Under the pieces are notes generated by a model. It was given only the letters and a program-made list of their open reading frames with translations, was not told the origin of the DNA and did not search any database. Below are positions 36,135 through 43,789 of a stretch of DNA of 64,000 bases, in pieces. The position numbers and the translations under genes are program-made. The stretch's first letter is position 1. Each line of letters starts with the position of its first letter. The DNA lies in the NCBI RefSeq assembly GCF_019802045.1, contig NZ_JAHVHU010000002.1, positions 1 through 64,000 on the forward strand. The letters run 5' to 3'. This stretch comes from Membranihabitans marinus. GTDB taxonomy: Bacteria; Bacteroidota; Bacteroidia; Chitinophagales; Saprospiraceae.

Positions 36135-37454
36135 CTAACCTCCATCAACAACTTCCCGTCCGATGCTTTCATAATAAAATCCTTTTTTCGCCATATAATC
36201 CGTCTCATACAGATTCCGCCCATCAAAGATTATCGGTTGCTTCATCAGCGATTTCATCACTTCAAAATTGGGGGTACGGAAGACACTCCACTCCGTGATA
36301 ATCAACAGGGCATCCACATCGATCACGGCCTCGTACGCATCGCTGACCAGATGGACCTGATCCCCAAACCGGGTTCGGATGTTTTCCATGGCTTCCGGAT
36401 CGTAGGCCTTGATCGTGGCGTGGCGGTCGAGGAGCTCCTGTATAATATACAGTGCCGGTGCTTCCCGGATGTCATCGGTGTTGGGTTTGAAGGCCAATCC
36501 CCAAATACCGATGGTTTTGTTGCACAGGTCTTCGCCGAGATACTGCACCAGTTTATCAGCTAAAATGCGTTTTTGCCGATTGTTGACCTCGATGACGGAT
36601 TGAAGAATCCGAAGGTCGTAGTCGTAATCCTGCCCGGTTCGCACCAGCGCTTCGACGTCCTTGGGAAAACACGATCCGCCATAGCCCACGCCGGGAAACA
36701 AAAATCGCTTTCCAATCCGGGAATCCGATCCGATGCCGATCCGGACCTGGTCCACGTTGGCGCCGACCCGTTCGCACAGATTGGCAATATCGTTCATGAA
36801 AGTGATTTTGGTCGCCAAAAAGCTGTTGGCCGCGTATTTGGTCATTTCAGCCGACCGGACATCCATAAAATAGATCGGGTTCCCCTGCCGGACAAAAGGT
36901 TTATACAACCGCTCCATAATATTTCGGGCACGCTGGGATTCGGTACCGATGATGACGCGTTCGGGTTTGAGAAAGTCATCGACGGCAACCCCTTCGCGTA
37001 AAAATTCAGGATTGGAAACCACATCAAATAATTCCGGACTGATTTTGGACGCCAGGGTGTCGTGCACCTGGTCTGCTGTGCCGACCGGTACCGTGCTTTT
37101 ATCTACGATCACGGTATAGTCGGTGATCAAATCTGCCAGTTGTGCGGCGACCTTTAATATATAAGATAAATCGGCGGAACCATCCCCGTTGGGTGGAGTC
37201 GGTAAAGCCAAAAATATGACTTCGGCGTCTTTGATCCCTTCTTCGAGGGAGGTCGTAAACTGCAAGCGATTTTGTCTGGTATTTCGGTCAAACAAGGTTT
37301 TTAGTCCGGGTTCATAAATCGGAACTTCACCCTGCTGCATCCGCTGTACCTTGTCGGCGTCGACGTCAATACAGACAACTTCATTGCCGGTTTCGGCAAA
37401 GCATGTTCCGGTGACCAGGCCGACATAGCCGGTACCTACTACTGCAATATTCAT
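36135..37454 (-). CDS. ugd: UDP-glucose 6-dehydrogenase
   Basis: A 439-residue member of the UDP-glucose/GDP-mannose dehydrogenase family. MNIAVVGTGYVGLVTGTCFA binds NAD. FLREGVAVDDFLKPERVIIG and YAANSFLATKITFMNDIA form the central domain, and GVGYGGSCFPKDVEAL carries the catalytic Cys. WGLAFKPNTDDIREAPA starts the C-terminal domain. It makes UDP-GlcA for the decarboxylase and the epimerase in the window. The last residues (VVDGG-stop) are encoded by repeat sequence that elsewhere lies just after stop codons. A 9-bp tandem repeat sits directly upstream. Confidence 0.95.
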   Translation of the reverse strand: MNIAVVGTGYVGLVTGTCFAETGNEVVCIDVDADKVQRMQQGEVPIYEPGLKTLFDRNTRQNRLQFTTSLEEGIKDAEVIFLALPTPPNGDGSADLSYILKVAAQLADLITDYTVIVDKSTVPVGTADQVHDTLASKISPELFDVVSNPEFLREGVAVDDFLKPERVIIGTESQRARNIMERLYKPFVRQGNPIYFMDVRSAEMTKYAANSFLATKITFMNDIANLCERVGANVDQVRIGIGSDSRIGKRFLFPGVGYGGSCFPKDVEALVRTGQDYDYDLRILQSVIEVNNRQKRILADKLVQYLGEDLCNKTIGIWGLAFKPNTDDIREAPALYIIQELLDRHATIKAYDPEAMENIRTRFGDQVHLVSDAYEAVIDVDALLIITEWSVFRTPNFEVMKSLMKQPIIFDGRNLYETDYMAKKGFYYESIGREVVDGG

Positions 37455-37464
37455 TTTTTATATT

Positions 37465-37563
37465 GGTTTATGAGGTTTATGAGGTTTATGAGGTTTATGA
37501 GGTTTATGAGGTTTATGAGGTTTATGAGGTTTATGAGGTTTATGAGGTTTATGAGGTTTATAG
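37465..37563. repeat. 9-bp tandem repeat upstream of ugd
   Basis: GGTTTATGA is repeated about eleven times without interruption, starting about ten bases upstream of the ugd start codon. It occupies the place of the 5' leader or core promoter. Copy-number change by slippage would move any upstream promoter in 9-bp steps. Whether it is transcribed is unknown. Confidence 0.95.
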
Positions 37564-37570
37564 GGGTTAT

Positions 37571-38809
37571 AAGGTTTAAGGGGGGTAGATTGTTTAGGAA
37601 AACATGGTCGCTGCGTTGTTAGGGCGCTCCGCTGTTGGGGCGCTCCGCTTTGGTCTTTGGGACGCTGGCGCTTTGGGACGCTCCGCTTTAGTCCAGTTTC
37701 CAGTGTCAACCATCTACAACCTAAAATCTAAAATCTAAGAACTAAGTTCTAAACTCCATCCACCATCAACAATCAATAATTAAAAATAACCATCGCCCCT
37801 TCAGGGCTTTGAAGCACCGCACAATGTGTATGTTGACATCGTCCTTCATGAACAGTTAATCCTCTTGTGAATGGCTAGAAAGAGAGCCATAGGCTCGTTC
37901 GATGTGGTAGCCACCGGTTTTAACCGGTGGAGACCGGGAGCGAAAAAAATTGAGAGCTGTAGGCTCGAATCATTTTGGAACGCTTTGCTTTGGTCTTTGG
38001 GACGCTCCGCTTTAGTTCTGTTTCCAGTTTCGGACTAAATACACTGGGCTTTACAATCCGTTCTCCTGAGTACTTTGTTAAGTCCTCAGGATTCATAGGC
38101 TTGCAAATCCCTGATGTCCAGTTTCCAGTCTCAACCATCTAAAACCTAAAACCTAAAACCTACAACCTACAACCTACAATCTATAATCTACAATCTATAA
38201 TCTATAATCTAAATCCTAAGTTCTAAACTCCATCCACCATCAACAATTAAAAATAACCATCGCCCCTTCAGGGCTTTGAAGCACCGCACAATGTGTATGT
38301 TGACATCGTCCTTCATGAACAGTTAATCCTCTTGTGAATGGCTAGAAAGAGAGCCATAGGCTCGTTCGATGTGGTAGCCACCGGTTTTAACCGGTGGAGA
38401 CCGGGAGCGAAAAAAATTGAGAGCTGTAGGCTCGAATCATTTTGGAACGCTTTGCTTTGGTCTTTGGGACGCTCCGCTTTAGTTCTGTTTCCAGTTTCCA
38501 GCCTTCAGTTTCCAGTGTCAACCATCTACAATCTACAATCTACAATCTACAATCTAAGTCCTAAACTCCATCCTCCAGTTTCCAGTTTCGGACTAAATAC
38601 ACGGGCTTTACAATCCGTTCTCCCAGTACTTTGTCAAGTCCTCAGGATTCATAGGCTTGCAAATCCCTTGTGTCCAGTTTTCAGTGTCAACCATCTACAA
38701 TCTACAATCTATAATCTATAATCTACAATCTAAATCCTAAGTTCTAAACTCCATCCACCATCAACAATCAACCATCAATAATCAACCATCAACCATCAAC
38801 AATTATCAA
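37571..38809. repeat. Repeat block with a 250-bp exact duplication
   Basis: No gene is seen. Minihairpin units (37608-37690) and a 7-nt array come first. About 250 bp (37784-38030) recur apparently unchanged at 38251-38497, an offset of 467 bp. The repeat contains CTTCA/TGAAG, GAGCC-ATA-GGCTC, CACCGGTT/AACCGGTG and GAGCT-GTA-GGCTC hairpins. GACA-loop hairpin repeats lie at about 38033-38125 and 38583-38675. 7-nt arrays fill 38130-38240, 38515-38575 and 38685-38809, the last reaching the stop of the epimerase gene. Confidence 0.88.
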
Positions 38810-39754
38810 TCACCTCAACTGTTCCTGCATCAGTCGTTCCAGGCCTTCCCGGATACCGACGGTCGGTTCGTAATCCAGTAATTCCTGGGCCTTGCTGATG
38901 TCTGCCAGGCTGTGTGGTATGTCGCCCGCCCGTTCCGGACCGTAAATGGGGTTTAGTTCACTGCCGGCAATGTCGTTGATCAGACCCCAGAGTTCGGTCA
39001 GCGTAGTGCGTTCCCCGCAGGCTACATTGTAGTTTTGATTAACCGCCGCCGGGTTGTTTGTCAGCAATCCCCGGAGGTTGGCCTGAACCGCATTGTCCAC
39101 GTAGGTGAAATCCCGGCTAAAGCTGCCGTCCCCGTTGATCGTGGCGGCTTCCTGGTCGCGGATGGCTTTGATAAACAATGGAATTACCGCCGCATAGGGG
39201 CCCTTGGGGCTTTGACGAGGCCCAAAAATATTGAAATACCGAAGCCCGATCAGCTCCATACCGTACAAGCGGCCAAAATTCTCGGCATAGAGTTCGGCGA
39301 CCTTTTTCGTGATCGCATACGGTGACAAGGGCTGCCCCACCCGGGATTCGACCTTGGGCAGGTTTTGGTCATCTCCATAGACCGAAGAACTCGATGCAAA
39401 CACCACCCGCTTGATGTTGTTCTGTCGGGCGGCCATAAAAATGTTCAAGGTGCCATCGATGTTGTGGGCATTCGAACGAACCGGATCGTCTACGGACCGG
39501 GGCACGGATCCCAATGCCGCCTGGTGGCAGACAGCCGTGGCTTCGTTGCACAACTTCTGGCAGAGATCCAGATCCCGGATGTCGCCTTCGACAAAGGTGA
39601 CCTGATCGTGATCCAATACTTCCCGAATATTGTCCATGGATCCGGTGATCAAATTGTCCACGATGGTCGTGTGCGTGATCTCCGGATGGTCGATAAATGC
39701 ACGAACCAAATGGGAGCCAATAAATCCGGCTCCGCCGGTTAATAATATATGCAT
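38810..39754 (-). CDS. UDP-N-acetylglucosamine 4-epimerase, WbpP/TviC-like
   Basis: A 314-residue extended SDR. LLTGGAGFIGSHL binds NAD; CHQAALGSVPRSVDDP is the signature segment of WbpP/TviC-type UDP-GlcNAc 4-epimerases. SSSSVYGDDQNLPKVE and PYAITKK give the catalytic Tyr/Lys, and YFNIFGPRQSPKGPYAAVIP follows. It interconverts UDP-GlcNAc and UDP-GalNAc (or their uronic acids) and pairs with the WbpO-like dehydrogenase next to it, as in Pseudomonas B-band and Vi-antigen loci. Confidence 0.9.
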   Translation of the reverse strand: MHILLTGGAGFIGSHLVRAFIDHPEITHTTIVDNLITGSMDNIREVLDHDQVTFVEGDIRDLDLCQKLCNEATAVCHQAALGSVPRSVDDPVRSNAHNIDGTLNIFMAARQNNIKRVVFASSSSVYGDDQNLPKVESRVGQPLSPYAITKKVAELYAENFGRLYGMELIGLRYFNIFGPRQSPKGPYAAVIPLFIKAIRDQEAATINGDGSFSRDFTYVDNAVQANLRGLLTNNPAAVNQNYNVACGERTTLTELWGLINDIAGSELNPIYGPERAGDIPHSLADISKAQELLDYEPTVGIREGLERLMQEQLR

Positions 39755-40151
39755 ATAGGTTGATTTTTAAGTGTGGCGCTAATTCTTTTTGTAGTTTGGT
39801 TTTTAAGTTATGATTTAGTTCTTCAGTTGAATGGGGTAATTAGCCTTTCTGGGACTGCCCATATTGTGTGGTATTGTTTGTTGTTTGGTTTTTGGGTTAT
39901 GATTTAGTTCTTCATTTACATGGGATATTTTGTCTTTCTGGGGACTGCCTATGTTATGTGGTACTGTTTGTGGTTTGGCTCCAAACGGGCGTAGCCCATC
40001 AAACGGCCGCAGGCCACCAAACGGGCGAAGCTCTCAAACGGCCGCAGGCCCACACCCCAAACGGCCGCAGGCCATCAAACAGACGAAGTCCCCAAACAGC
40101 CGCAGGCCACCCAACGGGCGCAGCCCCCAAACGACAAACGACCGCAGGTCA
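39755..40151. repeat. ~90-bp repeats followed by a nine-unit GNA-hairpin array
   Basis: Two diverged units of the GTTTGTGGTTTGG family occupy about 39790-39975. From 39980 to 40150 nine units spaced 17-18 bp follow: GGGC-GTA-GCCC, GGCC-GCA-GGCC (three times), GGGC-GAA-GCTC with one wobble, GAC-GAA-GTC, GCC-GCA-GGC, GGGC-GCA-GCCC and GACC-GCA-GGTC. The array ends against the stop codon of the dehydrogenase gene. This is the clearest example of the module. Confidence 0.9.
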
Positions 40152-41426
40152 CTACAGCCGGGCCGGCACATCCTTTTTATCCCAAAAGCCTTTCACGTCA
40201 TACCACACCTGGCCGTCCGGCTTGCGGACGGGAACGATGGACTTAAATTTCTCATGCGATACACACAGCAGGATGGCGTTGTAGTCGTCGGTATCGGGTT
40301 CTTCTGCAAGGATTTCTATTCCCAGTTCTTTGCGAACCTGATCGGGATTGGCCCAGGGGTCATAGACATCGATGTCCAGATCATATTCCTCGAGTTCGTG
40401 GTAAATGTCGATGACTCTGGTGTTTCGAATATCGGGACAGTTTTCTTTGAAGGTGATGCCCAAAATCAAAACCCGCCCATTACAGAGTGAAATGTCCTTT
40501 TTGACCATCAGTTTGATGACTTCCTGAGCCACATAATTCCCCATGGTATCATTCAGCCGGCGACCGGCAAGAATCATTTCCGGGTGGTAACCCACTTGTT
40601 GTGCCTTCAAAGCCAGATAATAGGGATCGACCCCGATGCAGTGGCCTCCGACGAGCCCCGGCCGAAAGGGGAGGAAGTTCCATTTGGTACCGGCCGCTTC
40701 AAGAACATCCAGCGTATCGATGTTCATTCGGTTGAAAATCTTGGCGAGTTCATTGACAAAAGCAATATTGATATCGCGTTGGCAATTCTCGATGACCTTG
40801 GCTGCTTCTGCGACGCGGATCGAAGTGGCTGGAAAGGTGCCCGCCGTGATGATAGATGCGTACAGCTCATCGATTTCCCGGGCCACTTCCGGTGTGGAGC
40901 CCGAGGTCACTTTGACGATTTTGGTCAGGGTGCGGTCTTTGTCGCCCGGGTTGATGCGCTCCGGACTGTAGCCGATGAAGAAGTCCTCGTTGTAGACCAA
41001 TCCGGTTTCTTGTTCCAGAATGGGCAGACAAATTTCTTCCGTGGCACCGGGATAGACCGTGGATTCGTAAATGACGATGTTGCCTTTTTTGAGTTGACCG
41101 GCAACCAGACCGGTGGCGGACCGGATGGGATTGAGGTCTGGTTGTTTGTTGTCATCCACCGGCGTGGGAACGGTGACAATGTAGATGTCGCACGGGCTCA
41201 GATCCTCCGGATCGCTGCTGACCCACAGACCGGACTGACCGGGTCCTTCCGCTAATACGGACTGCAGCAGCTCGTCGGTGACCTCCAGGGTGCTGTCGTG
41301 GCCCCCCTGGATTTCCTGACACCGTTCTTCGTTGATGTCAAAGCCGACCACGTGGTGCTTTTTGGCAAATTCTACCGCTAGTGGCAGCCCCACGTAACCC
41401 AAACCAATGATTCCTATTTTTTTCAT
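40152..41426 (-). CDS. Nucleotide-sugar dehydrogenase, WbpO/TviB-like
   Basis: A 424-residue UDP-N-acetyl-hexosamine 6-dehydrogenase. KKIGIIGLGYVGLPLAVEFA binds NAD. YSPERINPGDKDRTLTKIVK and KVIENCQRDINIAFVNELAK form the central part, and PGLVGGHCIGVDPYYLALKA holds the catalytic Cys. ILGITFKENCPDIRNTRV begins the last domain. These features place it with TviB/WbpO (UDP-GalNAc or UDP-GlcNAc to uronic acid), distinct from the ugd at 36135. It would supply the acidic sugar that the asparagine-synthase-like enzyme could amidate. Confidence 0.92.
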   Translation of the reverse strand: MKKIGIIGLGYVGLPLAVEFAKKHHVVGFDINEERCQEIQGGHDSTLEVTDELLQSVLAEGPGQSGLWVSSDPEDLSPCDIYIVTVPTPVDDNKQPDLNPIRSATGLVAGQLKKGNIVIYESTVYPGATEEICLPILEQETGLVYNEDFFIGYSPERINPGDKDRTLTKIVKVTSGSTPEVAREIDELYASIITAGTFPATSIRVAEAAKVIENCQRDINIAFVNELAKIFNRMNIDTLDVLEAAGTKWNFLPFRPGLVGGHCIGVDPYYLALKAQQVGYHPEMILAGRRLNDTMGNYVAQEVIKLMVKKDISLCNGRVLILGITFKENCPDIRNTRVIDIYHELEEYDLDIDVYDPWANPDQVRKELGIEILAEEPDTDDYNAILLCVSHEKFKSIVPVRKPDGQVWYDVKGFWDKKDVPARL

Positions 41427-41467
41427 GTATTTGTTTTTATGTTTAGTAGTTGTTGCGTTCTAAATTA

Positions 41468-41648
41468 TAGGCACTAAGCACTAAGCACTAAGCACTAAGC
41501 ACTAAGCACTAAGCACTAAGCTCTAAGCACTAAGCTCTAAGCACTAAGCTCTAAGCACTAAGCTCTAAGCACTAAGCACTAAGCTCTAAGCACTAAGCTC
41601 TAAGCACTAAGCACTAAGCTCTAAGCACTAAGCTCTAAGCACTAAGCC
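41468..41648. repeat. 7-bp tandem repeat array (GCACTAA)
   Basis: About 25 uninterrupted 7-bp units, GCACTAA alternating with GCTCTAA, run up to the stop codon of the epimerase gene at 41649. It is the cleanest member of the 7-nt-periodic arrays seen after many stop codons in this window. Confidence 0.95.
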
Positions 41649-42566
41649 TTAACTCAGCACAAAACGATTGCGAAAGGTTTGTATTTCTTTTCGAAGCAGT
41701 TTTTGAATTTCATCTTCCTCCAGCAGGTGGTCGTCCTGGATTTCCAGACTGGGGACTTCGTGCCCCTGATTGATGTAAATATAATCCAACGTTTCGATTT
41801 CTTTTTCCAGGATGTCTCGAATACCGTTGATGCTATGGTTAAATTGCAATACGTTGTTGAGTCGGAGGTCACTGTGGTCCTGAATGGGTTCCAGCAGATC
41901 ATTGAGCAACTCGGTCAGGTGATGGATGTGTACAAAGGGTCGGACCTGGTTGCCGTTGCCGAAAATCTGAATCTGGCCGTAGCAAAGGGCTTCAAATATA
42001 AAGCGATTGATGACCGAATCATGACGCACTGTGCGGTTGTAACCAAACACATTTCCCACCCGGAGTATATCGACCTGCATGTTTTCTTCAAGCAGCTGGA
42101 CAAATTTTTCCGCTTCCCGCTTGGAACGGCCGTAGGTGTTCATGGGGTTCGCTTCCATAAATTCATTGTCGACCGGTGCAAAACCATAGACCGATGCCGA
42201 GCTGACAAAGATAAATTTTTGGACCTGCTTAAATTTTTCCAGGCACTGGATCAGATTGGCTGTTCCCCATTGGTTGATCTGTTCGTATTTCAGACTGTCC
42301 TCCATGCTGTAGGGGGATTTGACCACCCCGGCCAGATGGTAGATGACATCAATATCTTTCAGCACTTTTTGCAGTGCTATGTGGTTCAGGATGTCTCCCT
42401 GGACGAACCGGACTTTTTCCAGGTTGATGTTCCCGAAAAAAAACCGGATGTTGTTGTGCGACATATTATCATACACGATAATCTTTTCAATGAGTGGATT
42501 GGTGTTGAGTTTATCCACCAGTGAAGTGCCGATGTAGCCGGCGCCGCCTGTGACGAGTACGTTCAT
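41649..42566 (-). CDS. NAD-dependent epimerase/dehydratase of unknown substrate
   Basis: A 305-residue extended SDR with VLVTGGAGYIGTSLVDKL, HLAGVVKSPYSMEDSLKYEQ, FVSSASVYGFAPVDNEF and the catalytic YGRSK. RVGNVFGYNRTVRHDSVIN suggests a substrate loop unlike that of GalE or RfbB. It belongs to the nucleotide-sugar group but carries no signature specific enough to name the sugar. It is separated from both neighbours by repeats. Confidence 0.82.
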   Translation of the reverse strand: MNVLVTGGAGYIGTSLVDKLNTNPLIEKIIVYDNMSHNNIRFFFGNINLEKVRFVQGDILNHIALQKVLKDIDVIYHLAGVVKSPYSMEDSLKYEQINQWGTANLIQCLEKFKQVQKFIFVSSASVYGFAPVDNEFMEANPMNTYGRSKREAEKFVQLLEENMQVDILRVGNVFGYNRTVRHDSVINRFIFEALCYGQIQIFGNGNQVRPFVHIHHLTELLNDLLEPIQDHSDLRLNNVLQFNHSINGIRDILEKEIETLDYIYINQGHEVPSLEIQDDHLLEEDEIQKLLRKEIQTFRNRFVLS

Positions 42567-42684
42567 GAGTTAGGGTATAGTTTGTAGTTTATAGTTCATA
42601 GATATGGGTACGGAATGACGGGCCAGTATTCGGTGGATCCGTTCCGTGTAGGGTCAAAAGAATTGGTGACTTATTATTTCAAAT

Positions 42685-43047
42685 TTATTTTCTAATCGAT
42701 GTGATTAAGCCATTTAATATTTTCGTTATTTCCATTGCTTTGGCCTTAAGAAATTGCAAATTCTCATCTGAGAGGTTGTTTCTCTTGTTAAGTAAGATTA
42801 ATAATGTGACCGTTTCATAAAGTGATCCTCGCGAGTAATAAAGGAATTTTAGATATTCTTTTTTTGAGTAACGTCCAGTTCCTTCAGCTATATTCATTGA
42901 AATAGAAGCGGAAGCAGCATCTAATTGTTCTTTCAATCGATAACTGCTTTTATTATTATGAAAATCTTCGGTTTTTATCATGATTAAATCAAAAAACTCG
43001 ACTGATTTCTCCCATGCAATTAACTTCTCAAAATTGAAAGTATCCAT
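42685..43047 (-). CDS. Four-helix-bundle protein (S23/bIVP type)
   Basis: A 120-residue helical protein of the same family as the gene at 31428: FEKLIAWEKSVEFFDLIMIK, YRLKEQLDAASASISMNIAE and GTGRYSKKEYLKFLYYSRGS are the diagnostic stretches. It lies among nucleotide-sugar genes without an rRNA context. A short 7-nt CTATAAT-like array separates it from cysH downstream of it on the map (43068-43105). Confidence 0.88.
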   Translation of the reverse strand: MDTFNFEKLIAWEKSVEFFDLIMIKTEDFHNNKSSYRLKEQLDAASASISMNIAEGTGRYSKKEYLKFLYYSRGSLYETVTLLILLNKRNNLSDENLQFLKAKAMEITKILNGLITSIRK

Positions 43048-43105
43048 GATGATTTGTGTTATTTAAAAGCCAGTATCTATAGTCTATTAATCTATAAACT
43101 ATAAC

Positions 43106-43789
43106 CTACTTCAATTCCGTGTGCAATCCGCACTCCGTCTTCGACTGGCCTGCCCAGCGGCCGTCGCGGTTCATCTCATCGGCCCAGCTGACCGTGCAGG
43201 GCATGCATCCGATGGACTTGTATCCGGCATCATGGAGGGGGTGCTTCGGTAGATCGTATTCTTTGATGTAATCATAAATCATCTTGGAGGTCCAATACAA
43301 CATCGGGTGGTATCGGATCTTTCCGTCATCGGCGGTCATGATGGGGTCAAAGGATGCCCTGGTGGCAGATTGGTCGGCGCGGACCCCCGAAATCCAGATG
43401 TCAAATTCTTTTCGGACGCGATCCATGGGGATGACCTTGTTCAGGTGGCAGCAGTAGTCCGTATCCGAATTGTAATAAAAAATGCCTTCGCTGTTTTTCT
43501 GCTGGGAGTGGGGGATGTCCGATCGCTCGATGCGGACATGAAGGCCCAATTCTCTGACCAGTTGCTTGCGGAAAGCATGGGTCTCCGGAAACAAAAAGCC
43601 AGTATCGAGAAAAACCACTTCGATCGGTTTGTGGTACTGCGCCAGAATGTGCAGCAACGGGATCGATTGGGTCTGAAACGATGAACTACTGACTATCGAT
43701 AGACCTTTTTGATCAAATTCATCCAGCTGACGGTGAATGTCCCCGACCAGCGCGCTAAATTCTTCTTGGTGTTTCATGGTATATTTCAT
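43106..43789 (-). CDS. cysH: Assimilatory adenylyl-sulfate reductase (CysH family)
   Basis: A 227-residue PAPS/APS reductase. SIVSSSSFQTQSIPLLHILA is the modified PP-loop. The Cys pair in DYCCHLNKV and the CxxC in GCMPC together give the four ligands of the [4Fe-4S] cluster found in APS-using enzymes. GRWAGQSKTECGLH carries the catalytic Cys. It reduces adenylyl sulfate to sulfite with thioredoxin. No other sulfur-assimilation gene is adjacent. It competes for the sulfate pool that a sulfotransferase would draw on, but a functional link is speculative. Confidence 0.9.
   Translation of the reverse strand: MKYTMKHQEEFSALVGDIHRQLDEFDQKGLSIVSSSSFQTQSIPLLHILAQYHKPIEVVFLDTGFLFPETHAFRKQLVRELGLHVRIERSDIPHSQQKNSEGIFYYNSDTDYCCHLNKVIPMDRVRKEFDIWISGVRADQSATRASFDPIMTADDGKIRYHPMLYWTSKMIYDYIKEYDLPKHPLHDAGYKSIGCMPCTVSWADEMNRDGRWAGQSKTECGLHTELK

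Noticed and set aside
37458-37709. A KPH-repeat protein read through the 9-bp repeats upstream of ugd.
   Set aside because: The frame is a by-product of the 9-bp period; outside the repeat it runs into minihairpin units that appear in all frames elsewhere, and there is no plausible start or ribosome site.
37920-38138. Peptide MNPEDLTKYSGERIVKPS read through the GACA-loop repeat, seen again near 3328-3540.
   Set aside because: Variation among copies preserves hairpin pairing instead of the reading frame, flanks are non-coding repeats, and no copy has a consistent start or stop.
41468-41648. CRISPR array suggested by regular short repeats.
   Set aside because: Units are 7 bp with no spacers, and no cas genes occur in the window. 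The 17-18-bp hairpin arrays also lack unique spacers of CRISPR length.
43106-43789. A dedicated sulfation pathway linking cysH with the sulfotransferase at 19682.
   Set aside because: CysH consumes activated sulfate for cysteine synthesis and makes no PAPS; no cysC/cysN/cysD gene is in the window. The link is only metabolic competition.
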